From positions 1-64,000 of the forward strand of contig NZ_QAJM01000052.1 of NCBI RefSeq assembly GCF_003852405.1: 64,000 bases of DNA. Reading direction: 5' to 3'. Of the stretch, positions 1 to 9,151 are shown piece after piece. Origin of the DNA: Pseudomonas sp. KBW05 (lineage in GTDB: Bacteria; Pseudomonadota; Gammaproteobacteria; Pseudomonadales; Pseudomonadaceae). A program made the translations under genes and the position numbers. The notes beneath the pieces are model-generated. The model did no database searches, had not been told where the DNA came from, and saw only the letters and a program-made list of their open reading frames with translations. Within the stretch, counting starts at the first letter, position 1; every line of letters starts with the position of its first letter.

Positions 1-355
1 CTACCCCGATGGCAGTGTTGTAGCTGATGGTCGTACGAAACCCGACTTCTTAAAACTCCAAAGCCTACGCACCGGCCGCGCCCGCGAGTGTTTTTCTATC
101 ATTCGCTACTACAAATGCCCGGACCGCCGCCCCCAACTATTACCCGAATGGCTCCCCGCCCCCGACAAACCCGGCTTCGGCCGTTACTTCATCGCGGACG
201 AATGGGGCAATGAACTGCCGCGTTACCACTATCGCCTGCTCGGCAAGAGCGGTCAGTCATTCCAGGGCCGGACGGATCCCTCAGGACGCACGCAACCGTT
301 GCCGGACAGCGCCCACCCACCGCTCGAAGTCCAGTTCCCCGAGCGGAAATGGTGA
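1..355 (+). CDS. Lipoprotein-family protein, C-terminal fragment (5' end outside window)
   Basis: An open frame runs from the left edge (codons in phase from base 2) to TGA at 353-355, giving about 117 residues. It is closely similar to the last third of the next gene: both contain YPDGSVVADG, KPDFLKLQSLRTGRA, CPDRRPQLLPEWLP and PDKPGFG, then DEWGN-LP, and end in a short module of the form Y-R-L...GR...TD..G...P. That closing module resembles the 'DEYGNPLPNMPYRI...TDAEGRT' tail seen on many type VI secretion-associated proteins (family knowledge, not proven here). The N-terminus, and therefore any signal peptide, is outside the window. The function is unknown. The clear observation is a tandem paralogue pair. 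Confidence 0.75.
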   Translation, partial: YPDGSVVADGRTKPDFLKLQSLRTGRARECFSIIRYYKCPDRRPQLLPEWLPAPDKPGFGRYFIADEWGNELPRYHYRLLGKSGQSFQGRTDPSGRTQPLPDSAHPPLEVQFPERKW

Positions 356-411
356 CGCCAACTATGCGAACTCAGGCAACCGAGCCCGTTGATACCCAAA
401 AGGACTTCGCC

Positions 412-1434
412 ATGTTCTCCCGCATGCCCATGCTGTTATGCGCACTGTTTTTTGGTCTAAGCGGTTGCCGTCAGGACTACAGCCTGTCACCGCCTGCCGA
501 CAGTGAAAAGATAACCGTGACAGTAAAGCTGCCTGAGGGACTGAAAAATAAAACCATGTGGGTCATGTATCGTTCGGCCACCTGTAAACACATCGGCACT
601 GGAGCCAGCGGCCAGCGCACCGAGCGAGATGGCTATCACTCGGTTTACAAGGAGTTGGAACGTCAAGGACAGAGTGATCTCTACCAGGTAGAGCTACCAA
701 AAGATGGGGGAGGCGCATGCCGCTGGCACCTGGCGAATGTGACCTTTGGCGTGGAGTATGCCGACCTGACCCGTTTTGGCGAGAACGTGATTTGGGGCGG
801 CGGCGGCGGTGTCGTTGTGATATTCGACCACAATAATTCACCACGGGGTGGGGCGGACTTCATCGTCGATGGGGATCTGAGAATCCGGAAGGATTATTAC
901 CCTTGGTTGAGTGAAGCATTTATAGGCGGTTATAAAAAACACATCAGTCTGGCGGGGGAGGGCCGTATATATCTGAAGTACCAAGCGTTGCAGGCTCGCC
1001 ATATCTATTTCGAGCCCATACTGCATTCGGACTTTCGCGTTTTATCTGCACAACCAAAGGAGATAAAGGAAGGTAACTACACCGCGTTCACCTATCCCGA
1101 CGGCAGTGTCGTAGCCGATGGCCGCTCCAAACCCGACTTCTTAAAACTCCAAAGCCTACGCACCGGCCGCGCCGGCGATTGCCTTTCCCCCTGGACCTAC
1201 CACAAGTGCCCAGACCGCCGCCCTCAGCTGTTACCCGAATGGCTCCCCGTCCCGGACAAACCCGGTTTCGGGCAGTACCGCATTGTGGACGAATGGGGGA
1301 ACAAGTTGCCGACCTATGACTATCGGCTGGTCGGTAAGGATGGCCGAATAAACAAGTGGAAGACGGATGCCAACGGGCTAACCTACCCGGTACCGGAAAG
1401 CATGCACCCGTTGCGCGAAGTGGAGTTTCCCTAA
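412..1434 (+). CDS. Predicted lipoprotein, tandem paralogue of the preceding gene
   Basis: 340 residues from ATG 412. I prefer this start to an upstream ATG at 349 because AAAAGGA lies at 398-404 with normal spacing, and because it begins exactly at a lipoprotein signal peptide (MFSRMPMLLCALFFGLSGC). The LSGC lipobox predicts lipidation at Cys19. The middle region has a glycine-rich turn (WGGGGGVVVIFD) and looks beta-rich. The last ~115 residues repeat the upstream fragment's C-terminus, including the YRLVGKDGR...TDANG module. The gene starts 57 bases after its paralogue ends, so the two are probably co-transcribed. A role as periplasmic partner or immunity lipoprotein of a secretion effector is possible by analogy with lipase-immunity lipoproteins, but nothing in the sequence proves it. 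Confidence 0.75.
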   Translation: MFSRMPMLLCALFFGLSGCRQDYSLSPPADSEKITVTVKLPEGLKNKTMWVMYRSATCKHIGTGASGQRTERDGYHSVYKELERQGQSDLYQVELPKDGGGACRWHLANVTFGVEYADLTRFGENVIWGGGGGVVVIFDHNNSPRGGADFIVDGDLRIRKDYYPWLSEAFIGGYKKHISLAGEGRIYLKYQALQARHIYFEPILHSDFRVLSAQPKEIKEGNYTAFTYPDGSVVADGRSKPDFLKLQSLRTGRAGDCLSPWTYHKCPDRRPQLLPEWLPVPDKPGFGQYRIVDEWGNKLPTYDYRLVGKDGRINKWKTDANGLTYPVPESMHPLREVEFP

Positions 1435-1497
1435 TGGATAGGATGACGCCGCCCCAGCTAAGCCAGTTTCCACCGTTGGCCACGCCGCCGATCCACG

Positions 1498-1520
1498 GTG
1501 GGAGCTGGCTTGCCTGCGAT
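1498..1520 (+). repeat. Solitary REP-type half element
   Basis: GTGGGAGCTGGCTTGCCTGC is the same arm as in the doublet at 46207-46295, here without a matching inverted partner nearby. It lies in the convergent gap between the lipoprotein gene and the DUF1853 gene. Solitary REP arms are common in fluorescent pseudomonads. Confidence 0.7.
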
Positions 1521-1547
1521 GGGGCCAAGAAGCTCACCACTGAATTG

Positions 1548-2495
1548 TCAGCCACCCCCCGGCACATCCGGCCAAAGATCCGCCACCAAAAACAACCGCT
1601 CCGCCTCTTCCCAATCCTCACCCACCTGCACCATCCGCACCAACAACTGCGCCGGCGCCATCGGATCAAGTGCTGCCAGCCAGCCTTGCATCTGCGCTTC
1701 ACTCCACACATCACTCGCACCATAGTGCGCCGGCGCCAGCCATGCATGGCGGGGTAGGGGCTGCCAGCGGCCTGGCGCGCTGGTGCTGACAAAGTCTGGC
1801 CAATCCCGTTGATGCAGCCAGCGGCCCCGCAGGTGCTGCGGATGGGCGCCAGCCGGGGCTTGGGCCAGGCCGGGCCAGGGGTAGAGCAAATATCCGCCGA
1901 GCCATAAATGTGCGTCGAATTGCTGGATATCCAACGCGGCCAGTGCTTCGCGGCTTTCCGGGCGTGCGGAGATGGGCAGTTGATGCTGGGCCAAGTGGGC
2001 CAATTTTCGGTCCAGTCGATCATGGCACCCAGGCCCCAGCCACAAGGCGCTGTCCTGGCCGTTTCCGTCCTGCGGCCCGAGGTAGAGTTTGATCGCCAGT
2101 TCCAGGTGATGCACGCCGTCACGGTCGCGCAGGAGCATATCCAGTTCACCGAGGGTATGCCCGCCACGGCGGATGGGCAGGTTGGCGGCCAGCAGCTCCA
2201 CGCCCGGCGCATGCTGTACGGCGAATTGCCATAACCGCTCGTAATACAGGCCCAGGCGCCGGGTGCGGGACAGGCTTAGCCAGTGTTGCAAGGCGTGGCT
2301 GTCTTGATCGAGGTTACGCAGCCAGCGCTCAAGCAAATCCGGCGCTTGTACCCAATCACTGCCCGCCAACGGATGGCGTTGCGCCCACGGTGTTTGCGCG
2401 AGCATCGGCGGGGCGAGCATCACCCACGCGAGGTCGCGCACCTCAGGGTGGCGCAACTGGCGGGGCAGGTTGTGCAGATCCGGGAACACAGTCAT
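1548..2495 (-). CDS. DUF1853 family protein
   Basis: 315 residues from ATG 2495 ([20 protein letters not shown]) to TGA at 1548-1550. DUF1853 proteins are uncharacterised. This one shows the usual features: an N-terminal [17 protein letters not shown], a central [11 protein letters not shown], and an ELDMLLRD...[11 protein letters not shown] stretch. The E-L-D...E-x-A-x-K pattern resembles the acidic and lysine residues of a PD-(D/E)XK nuclease-like fold, but that is inference. No signal peptide or membrane segment is seen, so it is probably cytoplasmic. It is divergent from nadK, with about 145 bases between the starts. It stands alone on its strand and has no operon context. Confidence 0.8.
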   Translation of the reverse strand: MTVFPDLHNLPRQLRHPEVRDLAWVMLAPPMLAQTPWAQRHPLAGSDWVQAPDLLERWLRNLDQDSHALQHWLSLSRTRRLGLYYERLWQFAVQHAPGVELLAANLPIRRGGHTLGELDMLLRDRDGVHHLELAIKLYLGPQDGNGQDSALWLGPGCHDRLDRKLAHLAQHQLPISARPESREALAALDIQQFDAHLWLGGYLLYPWPGLAQAPAGAHPQHLRGRWLHQRDWPDFVSTSAPGRWQPLPRHAWLAPAHYGASDVWSEAQMQGWLAALDPMAPAQLLVRMVQVGEDWEEAERLFLVADLWPDVPGGG

Positions 2496-2640
2496 GGTCC
2501 GAGCATAGCCGCTTAAATGTCGTACAGGTGGCTGAGAACCATTGTCATCAAGGCTTCGCGGCGACAAAGGGTTTTGCCTGGGACGGCCTTTCGCCCATAA
2601 TCGCGGTTTTCCGCCACACCGCACATCCCGCAGGAGCCCC

Positions 2641-3531
2641 ATGGAGCAATTTCGCAATATCGGCATTATCGGTCGCCTGGGCAGTACCCAGGTGTTGGAC
2701 ACCGTCCGCCGGCTGAAAAAATTCCTGCTGGAACGCCACCTGCATGTGATCCTCGAAGATACCATCGCCGAAATCCTCCCGGGCCATGGCCTGCAAACCT
2801 CGTCGCGCAAGATGCTTGGCGAAGTCTGTGACATGGTCATCGTGGTCGGCGGCGACGGCAGCCTGCTCGGCGCCGCCCGTGCGTTGGCGCGGCATAATGT
2901 GCCGGTGCTGGGGATCAACCGTGGCAGCCTGGGTTTTCTGACGGACATTCGCCCGGACGAGCTGGAAGTCGAAGTGGCCAAGGTGCTCGACGGCCATTAC
3001 CTGGTGGAAAACCGCTTCCTGCTGCAAGCCGAAGTGCGCCGTCACGGTGAAGCCATCGGCCAGGGCGATGCCCTCAATGACGTGGTGCTGCACCCTGGCA
3101 AATCCACGCGGATGATCGAGTTCGAGCTGTATATCGACGGCCAGTTCGTCTGCAGCCAGAAGGCTGACGGCCTGATCGTCGCCACGCCGACCGGTTCTAC
3201 CGCCTATGCGCTGTCGGCCGGCGGGCCGATCATGCATCCCAAGCTGGATGCCATTGTGATCGTGCCGATGTACCCCCATATGTTGTCCAGCAGGCCCATC
3301 GTGGTCGATGGCAACAGTGAGCTGAAAATCGTGGTGTCCAAAGACATGCAAATCTACCCGCAGGTGTCCTGCGACGGGCAGAACCATTTCACCTGCGCCC
3401 CCGGTGACACCATCACCGTGAGCAAAAAGGCGCAGAAACTGCGGCTGATCCATCCGCTGGACCACAACTACTACGAAGTGTGCCGCACCAAGCTGGGCTG
3501 GGGCAGCCGCTTGGGTGGTGGAGGCGACTGA
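2641..3531 (+). CDS. nadK: NAD kinase
   Basis: 296 residues, the normal length. It phosphorylates NAD+ at the 2'-hydroxyl of the adenosine ribose, using ATP, to make NADP+ in the cytoplasm. The family signatures are clear: [13 protein letters not shown] (GGDG motif, catalytic Asp) near residue 70, [12 protein letters not shown], the [10 protein letters not shown] segment with its conserved N-D, and [17 protein letters not shown]. The start at 2641 has AGGAG just upstream (2631-2635). An in-frame upstream extension is not supported by family length. The stop shares one base with the next ATG (3531), so the phosphoesterase downstream is translationally coupled. Confidence 0.97.
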   Translation: MEQFRNIGIIGRLGSTQVLDTVRRLKKFLLERHLHVILEDTIAEILPGHGLQTSSRKMLGEVCDMVIVVGGDGSLLGAARALARHNVPVLGINRGSLGFLTDIRPDELEVEVAKVLDGHYLVENRFLLQAEVRRHGEAIGQGDALNDVVLHPGKSTRMIEFELYIDGQFVCSQKADGLIVATPTGSTAYALSAGGPIMHPKLDAIVIVPMYPHMLSSRPIVVDGNSELKIVVSKDMQIYPQVSCDGQNHFTCAPGDTITVSKKAQKLRLIHPLDHNYYEVCRTKLGWGSRLGGGGD

Positions 3532-4502
3532 TGCTCGATCCCGCGCGTAGCTACGACCTGATTGGTGACGTGCACGGTTGCGCTCATACCCTTGAGCACT
3601 TGCTCGACCAAATGGGTTACCAGAAGATCGGCGGCGTCTGGCGGCATAAGTCGCGGATGGCGGTGTTCCTCGGCGATATCATCGACCGTGGCCCACGCAT
3701 TCGTGAGGCGCTGCATATCGTCCACGACATGACCGAGGCCGGGCAGGCGCTGTGCATCATGGGCAACCACGAGTTCAACGCCCTCGGTTGGACCACCCTC
3801 GCACCCCCCGGCAGTGGCAAGCAGTTTGTGCGTGAGCACAACCCACGGCATGCGCGGTTGATCCATGAAACCCTGACCCAGTTCGAGCACCACCCGGCCG
3901 ACTGGCACGACTTCCTTGGCTGGTTCTACGACATGCCATTGTTTGTCGATGCCGGACGTTTCCGCGTGGTGCACGCGTGTTGGGATGACGGCTTTATCGC
4001 GCCGCTGCGTGCGACATTCCCGGACGGCTGCATTGACCCGCACTTCCTGCAGGCCGCCGCCGTGCCTGGCAGTTTTGCCTGCAACGCCTTTGACCGCTTG
4101 CTGCGCGGCACCGATATGCGCCTGCCGGATGGCTTGACGCTGACCGGTGGCGACGGGCTGACGCGCTCGTTCTTCCGCACCAAGTTCTGGGAAGACGACC
4201 CGAAAACCTACGGCGACATCGTGTTCCAACCCGACGCGCTGCCTGACCCGGTGGCGCGTACGCCGTTGTCATCGACTGAAAAAAATTCCTTGTTGCGCTA
4301 CGGCGTCGATGAACCCTTGTTGTTCGTCGGCCATTACTGGCGCAGCGGCAAACCGGCACCGATCCGCGAGAACCTGGCCTGCCTGGACTACAGCGCGGTG
4401 CTGTACGGCAAGCTGGTGGCTTATCGCCTGGATCAGGAAACCCGCCTGGATCCGAGCAAATTCGTATGGGTCGACGTTGAGCGCCCCGAGGTTATCCAAT
4501 GA
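3531..4502 (+). CDS. Metallophosphoesterase (calcineurin-like)
   Basis: 323 residues. It has the ordered metal-binding motifs of the calcineurin-like phosphoesterase superfamily: DLIGDVHGCAHTLEHLL (GDxHG), FLGDIIDRGP (GDxxDRG), IMGNHEFNALGWT (GNHE) and, near the C-terminus, VGHYWRSG (GH). Such enzymes cleave phosphomono- or diesters with a dinuclear metal centre. The order of motifs resembles PrpE/ApaH-type enzymes, but the substrate cannot be read from sequence. Its ATG overlaps the nadK stop, and its TGA overlaps the start of the rhomboid gene (ATGA at 4499-4502), so the three genes form a coupled operon. Confidence 0.9.
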   Translation: MLDPARSYDLIGDVHGCAHTLEHLLDQMGYQKIGGVWRHKSRMAVFLGDIIDRGPRIREALHIVHDMTEAGQALCIMGNHEFNALGWTTLAPPGSGKQFVREHNPRHARLIHETLTQFEHHPADWHDFLGWFYDMPLFVDAGRFRVVHACWDDGFIAPLRATFPDGCIDPHFLQAAAVPGSFACNAFDRLLRGTDMRLPDGLTLTGGDGLTRSFFRTKFWEDDPKTYGDIVFQPDALPDPVARTPLSSTEKNSLLRYGVDEPLLFVGHYWRSGKPAPIRENLACLDYSAVLYGKLVAYRLDQETRLDPSKFVWVDVERPEVIQ

Positions 4503-5374
4503 GTACCGTGGCTGTATTGCGCTTGCCCCTGAGCGTCGACCTGGGCGGTTTCGTCCAACTGTTGCAACGCATGCAAGTGCCCCATCGCGTCAGCGAGGAA
4601 GCGGGCGAGCAAGTGCTGTGGGTGCCCGAGACCATCAGTGACGACGTGCGCGTGTTGTATCAGCGCTTTCCCGCCGGTGACCCGGACCAGCAGCTGGACA
4701 TTCCCGAGCAGCCGCAAGTGCCGGTGACCCGCCCAAGCTTTGTGCAGCAGGTGCGCCACAGTCCGGTGACGGCGTTGGTGTTGCTGGCGAGCATTATCGT
4801 TGGCGCCGTGACCTTGCTCGGTGACAACCTGCAAGCCATGGCCTGGCTGACCTTCCTGCCGTTTCGCATCATGGGCGAGTACATCCAGTTCACGCCGCTG
4901 GCCGACACCCTCGCGTCGGGGCAGTGGTGGCGGTTGGTCACGCCGATGCTGATCCACTTTGGCATCCTGCACCTGGCCATGAACGGCATGTGGTACTGGG
5001 AGCTGGGCCGGCGCATCGAAGTGCGCCAGGGCAGTATCAACCTGCTGGGCCTGACCCTGTTGTTCAGCCTGGTCTCCAACTACGCTCAGTACGCTTACGG
5101 CGGCCCGGGCCTGTTCGGCGGTTTGTCCGGGGTGTTGTATGGCTTGCTCGGGCATTGCTGGATCTTTCAATTACTCTCGCCAAACCCGGCCTACCGCCTG
5201 CCCCGTGGGGTGCTGGTGATGATGCTGGTGTGGCTGGTGCTGTGCCTGTCGGGCCTGGTCTCGATGATCGGTTTCGGCGAAATCGCCAACGCGGCCCATG
5301 TCGGTGGTCTGGCTATCGGTTGCCTCACCGGTTTGCTCGGTGGTTTGTACAACCGCCGCAAAGCTTCTATTTGA
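4499..5374 (+). CDS. Rhomboid family intramembrane serine protease
   Basis: 291 residues. About 95 N-terminal residues are soluble, followed by a rhomboid membrane core. Visible hallmarks are HFGILHLAMNGMWYWELG in the second core helix (with the conserved H...N), GGLSGVLYGLLG carrying the catalytic Ser in GxSG, and NAAHVGGLAIGCLTG with the catalytic His. The family cleaves transmembrane substrates within the lipid bilayer of the inner membrane. The N-terminal cytoplasmic part is comparable in size to that of GlpG. The start overlaps the preceding stop. Its physiological substrate is unknown. Confidence 0.92.
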   Translation: MSTVAVLRLPLSVDLGGFVQLLQRMQVPHRVSEEAGEQVLWVPETISDDVRVLYQRFPAGDPDQQLDIPEQPQVPVTRPSFVQQVRHSPVTALVLLASIIVGAVTLLGDNLQAMAWLTFLPFRIMGEYIQFTPLADTLASGQWWRLVTPMLIHFGILHLAMNGMWYWELGRRIEVRQGSINLLGLTLLFSLVSNYAQYAYGGPGLFGGLSGVLYGLLGHCWIFQLLSPNPAYRLPRGVLVMMLVWLVLCLSGLVSMIGFGEIANAAHVGGLAIGCLTGLLGGLYNRRKASI

Positions 5375-5387
5375 TAAGGAAGAGCTC

Positions 5388-5648
5388 ATGTCCTCTTTTG
5401 CTGAAATGATCGAAAATATCACCCCGGACATCTACGAGAGCCTCAAGCTCGCCGTGGAAATCGGCAAATGGTCCGATGGCCGCAAGCTAAGCGCCGAGCA
5501 GCGTGAACTGTCGTTGCAAGCGATGATCGCCTGGGAAATCCAGAACCTTCCGGAAGACCAGCGCACCGGTTACATGGGCCCGCAGGAGTGTGCGTCCAAA
5601 TCCGAGCCGGTCGCGAACATCCTGTTCAAGTCGGATGCGATCCATTGA
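5388..5648 (+). CDS. YeaC family protein (DUF1315)
   Basis: 86 residues from ATG 5388, preceded by AAGGAAGAGC at 5377-5386. MSSFAEMIENITPDIYESLK and the AIEIGKWSDGRKL...AMIAWE region match the conserved YeaC/DUF1315 pattern. The family is small, soluble and of unknown function. It lies 13 bases after the rhomboid gene, and its stop overlaps a probable TTG start of the DUF2797 gene, an arrangement I recall from other pseudomonads. Confidence 0.88.
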   Translation: MSSFAEMIENITPDIYESLKLAVEIGKWSDGRKLSAEQRELSLQAMIAWEIQNLPEDQRTGYMGPQECASKSEPVANILFKSDAIH

Positions 5649-6475
5649 TTGAGATCGGTCGCGGTGCAGTCAGCAAAATGTCGGCGCAACTCGGTGAGCC
5701 GACCGTTCAATATGCGTTCCGCCTGGGCGATGTCGAAGTGCCGGTCAACCCGTTGATCGGCAGCCATATCCGCCTGGAATACCTCGGCGCCATCCATTGC
5801 AGCCATTGCGGCCGCAAGACCAAGACCAGCTTCAGCCAGGGCTATTGCTACCCCTGCATGACCAAGCTGGCCCAGTGCGACCTGTGCATCATGAGCCCCG
5901 AGCGTTGCCATTACGACGCCGGCACCTGCCGTGAGCCGGGTTGGGGCGAGAAATTCTGCATGACCGACCACGTGGTCTACCTGGCCAATTCGTCGGGGAT
6001 CAAGGTCGGCATCACCCGTGCCACTCAGCTGCCGACCCGCTGGCTGGACCAGGGTGCCAGCCAGGCGCTGCCGATCATGCGCGTGGCCACGCGCCAGCAG
6101 TCCGGTTTCGTCGAAGATGTGTTTCGCAGCCAGGTGGCCGACAAGACCAACTGGCGCGCGCTGCTCAAGGGCGATGCTGCGGCGGTGGACCTCAAGCACG
6201 TGCGCGATGAGCTGTTCGCGTCCTGCGCCGAAGGCATCAGCGCCTTGCAGGATCGCTTTGGCCTACAGGCCATCCAACCAGTGACCGACATCGAGCCGAT
6301 AGAAATCCGCTACCCGGTGGAGCAATATCCCGCCAAGATTGTCAGCTTCAACCTGGACAAGAACCCGATTGCCGAAGGCACGCTGCTGGGGATCAAGGGC
6401 CAATACCTGATCTTCGACACCGGCGTTATCAATATCCGCAAATACACGGCCTACCAGCTCGCCGTGCATCAGTAG
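5645..6475 (+). CDS. DUF2797 family zinc-ribbon protein (TTG start)
   Basis: 276 residues if initiated at TTG 5645, reading (M)IEIGRGAVSKM. Related proteins begin with the same words. The codon overlaps the yeaC stop, so translation is probably coupled, and no strong separate ribosome-binding site is seen. ATG 5678 is an alternative. Cysteine pairs C-S-H-C, C-Y-P-C and C-D-L-C at about residues 44-85, with further Cys in CHYDAGTC, suggest two zinc-binding sites. The YLANSSGIKVGITRATQLPTR stretch recalls a GIY-YIG-like core, although that comparison is weak. The function is unknown. Confidence 0.85.
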   Translation: MIEIGRGAVSKMSAQLGEPTVQYAFRLGDVEVPVNPLIGSHIRLEYLGAIHCSHCGRKTKTSFSQGYCYPCMTKLAQCDLCIMSPERCHYDAGTCREPGWGEKFCMTDHVVYLANSSGIKVGITRATQLPTRWLDQGASQALPIMRVATRQQSGFVEDVFRSQVADKTNWRALLKGDAAAVDLKHVRDELFASCAEGISALQDRFGLQAIQPVTDIEPIEIRYPVEQYPAKIVSFNLDKNPIAEGTLLGIKGQYLIFDTGVINIRKYTAYQLAVHQ

Positions 6476-6488
6476 AAGGATTGCAAGC

Positions 6489-9146
6489 ATGCGCACCGAA
6501 CAACCGAAGATGATTTACCTCAAGGACTATCAGGCGCCGGACTACCTGATCGACGAGACCCACCTGACCTTCGAGTTGTTCGAGGACCACAGCCTGGTCC
6601 ACGCGCAGCTGGTGATGCGCCGCAACCCTGAGCGCGGCGCCGGTTTGCCGCCGTTGGTGCTGGATGGCCAGCAACTTGAGCTGTTGAGCGTGAACCTGGC
6701 GGACCAGGAACTGACGGCCGCTGACTACCATTTGACCGACAGCCACCTGACCGTGCAGCCCAAGAGCGCAGCCTTCACCCTCGACACCACGGTCAAGATC
6801 CACCCGGAAACCAATACCGCCCTGGAAGGCCTGTACAAATCCAGCGGCATGTTCTGCACCCAGTGTGAGGCCGAAGGTTTCCGCAAGATCACCTACTACC
6901 TCGACCGCCCGGACGTGATGAGCACCTTCACCACCACGGTGATCGCCGAGCAACACAGCTACCCGGTGCTGCTGTCCAACGGCAACCCGATTGCCAGCGG
7001 GCCTGGCGAAGACGGCCGCCACTGGGCGACCTGGGAAGACCCGTTCAAGAAGCCGGCGTACCTGTTCGCGCTGGTGGCCGGTGACTTGTGGTGCGTGGAG
7101 GACAGCTTCACCACCATGACTAATCGCGAAGTGGCGCTGCGCATCTATGTCGAGCCGGAAAACATCGACAAGTGCCAGCACGCCATGACCAGCCTGAAAA
7201 AATCCATGCGCTGGGACGAAGAAACCTACGGCCGTGAGTACGATCTCGACATCTTCATGATCGTTGCCGTGAACGACTTCAACATGGGCGCCATGGAAAA
7301 CAAGGGCCTCAATATCTTCAACTCCAGCGCCGTGCTGGCCCGCGCCGAAACCGCCACCGACGCCGCGCACCAGCGCGTCGAGGCCATCGTCGCCCACGAA
7401 TACTTCCATAACTGGTCGGGCAACCGCGTGACCTGCCGCGACTGGTTCCAGTTGTCGCTCAAGGAAGGCTTCACCGTCTACCGTGACTCGCAATTCTCTG
7501 CCGACATGAACTCGGCCACGGTCAAGCGCATCCAGGACGTGGCGTACCTGCGCACTCACCAATTCGCCGAAGACGCCGGCCCGATGGCCCACGCGGTGCG
7601 CCCGGACAGCTTTATCGAGATCTCCAACTTCTACACCCTGACCGTGTACGAAAAGGGCTCGGAAGTGGTCGGCATGATCCACACCTTGCTCGGCGCCGAA
7701 GGTTTCCGCAAAGGCAGCGACCTGTACTTCGAACGCCATGACGGCCAGGCCGTGACCTGCGACGACTTTATCAAGGCCATGGAAGACGCCAACGGCGCCG
7801 ACCTGACTCAGTTCAAGCGCTGGTACAGCCAGGCTGGCACGCCACGCCTGGCGGTCAGCGAGTCCTACGACGCGGCGGCCAAGACCTACAGCCTGACCTT
7901 CCGCCAGAGCTGCCCGGCCACCCCGGACAAAGTGGAAAAACTGCCGTTCGTGATCCCAGTGGCGTTGGGCCTGCTGGACGGGAAGGGCACCGGCATCGCC
8001 CTGCGCCTGGCCGGTGAAGCCACTGCGGGCGACACCTCCCGCGTGATCTCGGTGACCGAGGCCGAGCAAACCTTCACCTTCGTTGACATCGCTGAACAAC
8101 CATTGCCGTCGCTGCTGCGCGGTTTCTCGGCGCCGGTGAAGCTGAGCTTCCCGTACAGCCGCGACCAACTGATGTTCCTGATGCAGCACGACAGCGACGG
8201 TTTCAACCGCTGGGATGCGGGCCAGCAACTGGCCGTGCAGGTGCTGCAGGAGTTGATCGGCCAGCATCAGGCGGACCAGCCGCTGGCGCTGGATCAGCGT
8301 CTTGTCGACGCCTTGCGTACCGTGCTGCGCGATGAAACGCTGGATCAGGCGATGGTTGCAGAAATGCTCTCGTTGCCGGGCGAAGCCTACCTGACCGAAA
8401 TCAGCGAAGTGGCGGATGTCGATGCCATCCATGCCGCACGTGAGTTTGCCCGTCAGCAACTGGCTGAGCAGTTGTTTGACGACTTGTGGCCGCGTTACCA
8501 GGCCAATCGTGAGCTGTCGAAGAAAACCCCTTACGTGGCCGCCGCCGAGCACTTTGCCCGTCGCGCCTTGCAGAATATTGCGCTGTCGTACCTGATGCTC
8601 AGCGGCAAGCCGCAGGTGTTGGCGGCGGCGCTGGAGCAGTTCGACGCCAGCGACAACATGACCGAGCGCCTCACCGCGCTGGCGGTCCTGGTGAATTCGC
8701 CGTTTGAAGCCGAGAAGGCCCAGGCGCTGGCGGTGTTTGCCGAAAACTTCAAGGACAACCCATTGGTCATGGACCAGTGGTTCAGCGTCCAGGCCGGCAG
8801 CACGTTGCCGGGCGGCCTGGAGCGGGTCAAGGCGTTGATGGAGCACCCGGCGTTCACGCTCAAGAACCCGAACAAGGTACGCGCACTGATCGGCGCATTT
8901 GCCGGGCAGAACCTGATCAACTTCCATGCAGCAGATGGCTCGGGTTATCGCTTCCTGGCGGACCTGGTGATCCAGTTGAACGGCTTCAACCCGCAGATCG
9001 CCTCGCGCCAACTGGCGCCGCTGACCCGCTGGCGCAAATACGACAGCGCGCGCCAGGCGCTGATGAAGGCGGAGTTGGAGCGCATCCGTGCCTCCGGTGA
9101 ACTGTCCAGTGATGTGTTTGAGGTGGTCAGCAAGAGCCTTGCGTAA
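6489..9146 (+). CDS. pepN: Aminopeptidase N
   Basis: 885 residues, typical of gamma-proteobacterial PepN (M1 family). It removes N-terminal residues from peptides during cytoplasmic protein turnover. The exopeptidase motif GAMEN is at residues 267-271. The zinc motif HEYFH is at 303-307, followed by NWSGNRVTCRDWFQLSLKEG, which supplies the third zinc ligand (Glu of LKEG). The C-terminal alpha-helical DUF3458 region is complete. It begins 13 bases after the DUF2797 stop, with AGAAGGA at 6474-6480 as ribosome-binding site, and probably continues the upstream operon. Confidence 0.97.
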   Translation: MRTEQPKMIYLKDYQAPDYLIDETHLTFELFEDHSLVHAQLVMRRNPERGAGLPPLVLDGQQLELLSVNLADQELTAADYHLTDSHLTVQPKSAAFTLDTTVKIHPETNTALEGLYKSSGMFCTQCEAEGFRKITYYLDRPDVMSTFTTTVIAEQHSYPVLLSNGNPIASGPGEDGRHWATWEDPFKKPAYLFALVAGDLWCVEDSFTTMTNREVALRIYVEPENIDKCQHAMTSLKKSMRWDEETYGREYDLDIFMIVAVNDFNMGAMENKGLNIFNSSAVLARAETATDAAHQRVEAIVAHEYFHNWSGNRVTCRDWFQLSLKEGFTVYRDSQFSADMNSATVKRIQDVAYLRTHQFAEDAGPMAHAVRPDSFIEISNFYTLTVYEKGSEVVGMIHTLLGAEGFRKGSDLYFERHDGQAVTCDDFIKAMEDANGADLTQFKRWYSQAGTPRLAVSESYDAAAKTYSLTFRQSCPATPDKVEKLPFVIPVALGLLDGKGTGIALRLAGEATAGDTSRVISVTEAEQTFTFVDIAEQPLPSLLRGFSAPVKLSFPYSRDQLMFLMQHDSDGFNRWDAGQQLAVQVLQELIGQHQADQPLALDQRLVDALRTVLRDETLDQAMVAEMLSLPGEAYLTEISEVADVDAIHAAREFARQQLAEQLFDDLWPRYQANRELSKKTPYVAAAEHFARRALQNIALSYLMLSGKPQVLAAALEQFDASDNMTERLTALAVLVNSPFEAEKAQALAVFAENFKDNPLVMDQWFSVQAGSTLPGGLERVKALMEHPAFTLKNPNKVRALIGAFAGQNLINFHAADGSGYRFLADLVIQLNGFNPQIASRQLAPLTRWRKYDSARQALMKAELERIRASGELSSDVFEVVSKSLA

Positions 9147-9151
9147 AACCC

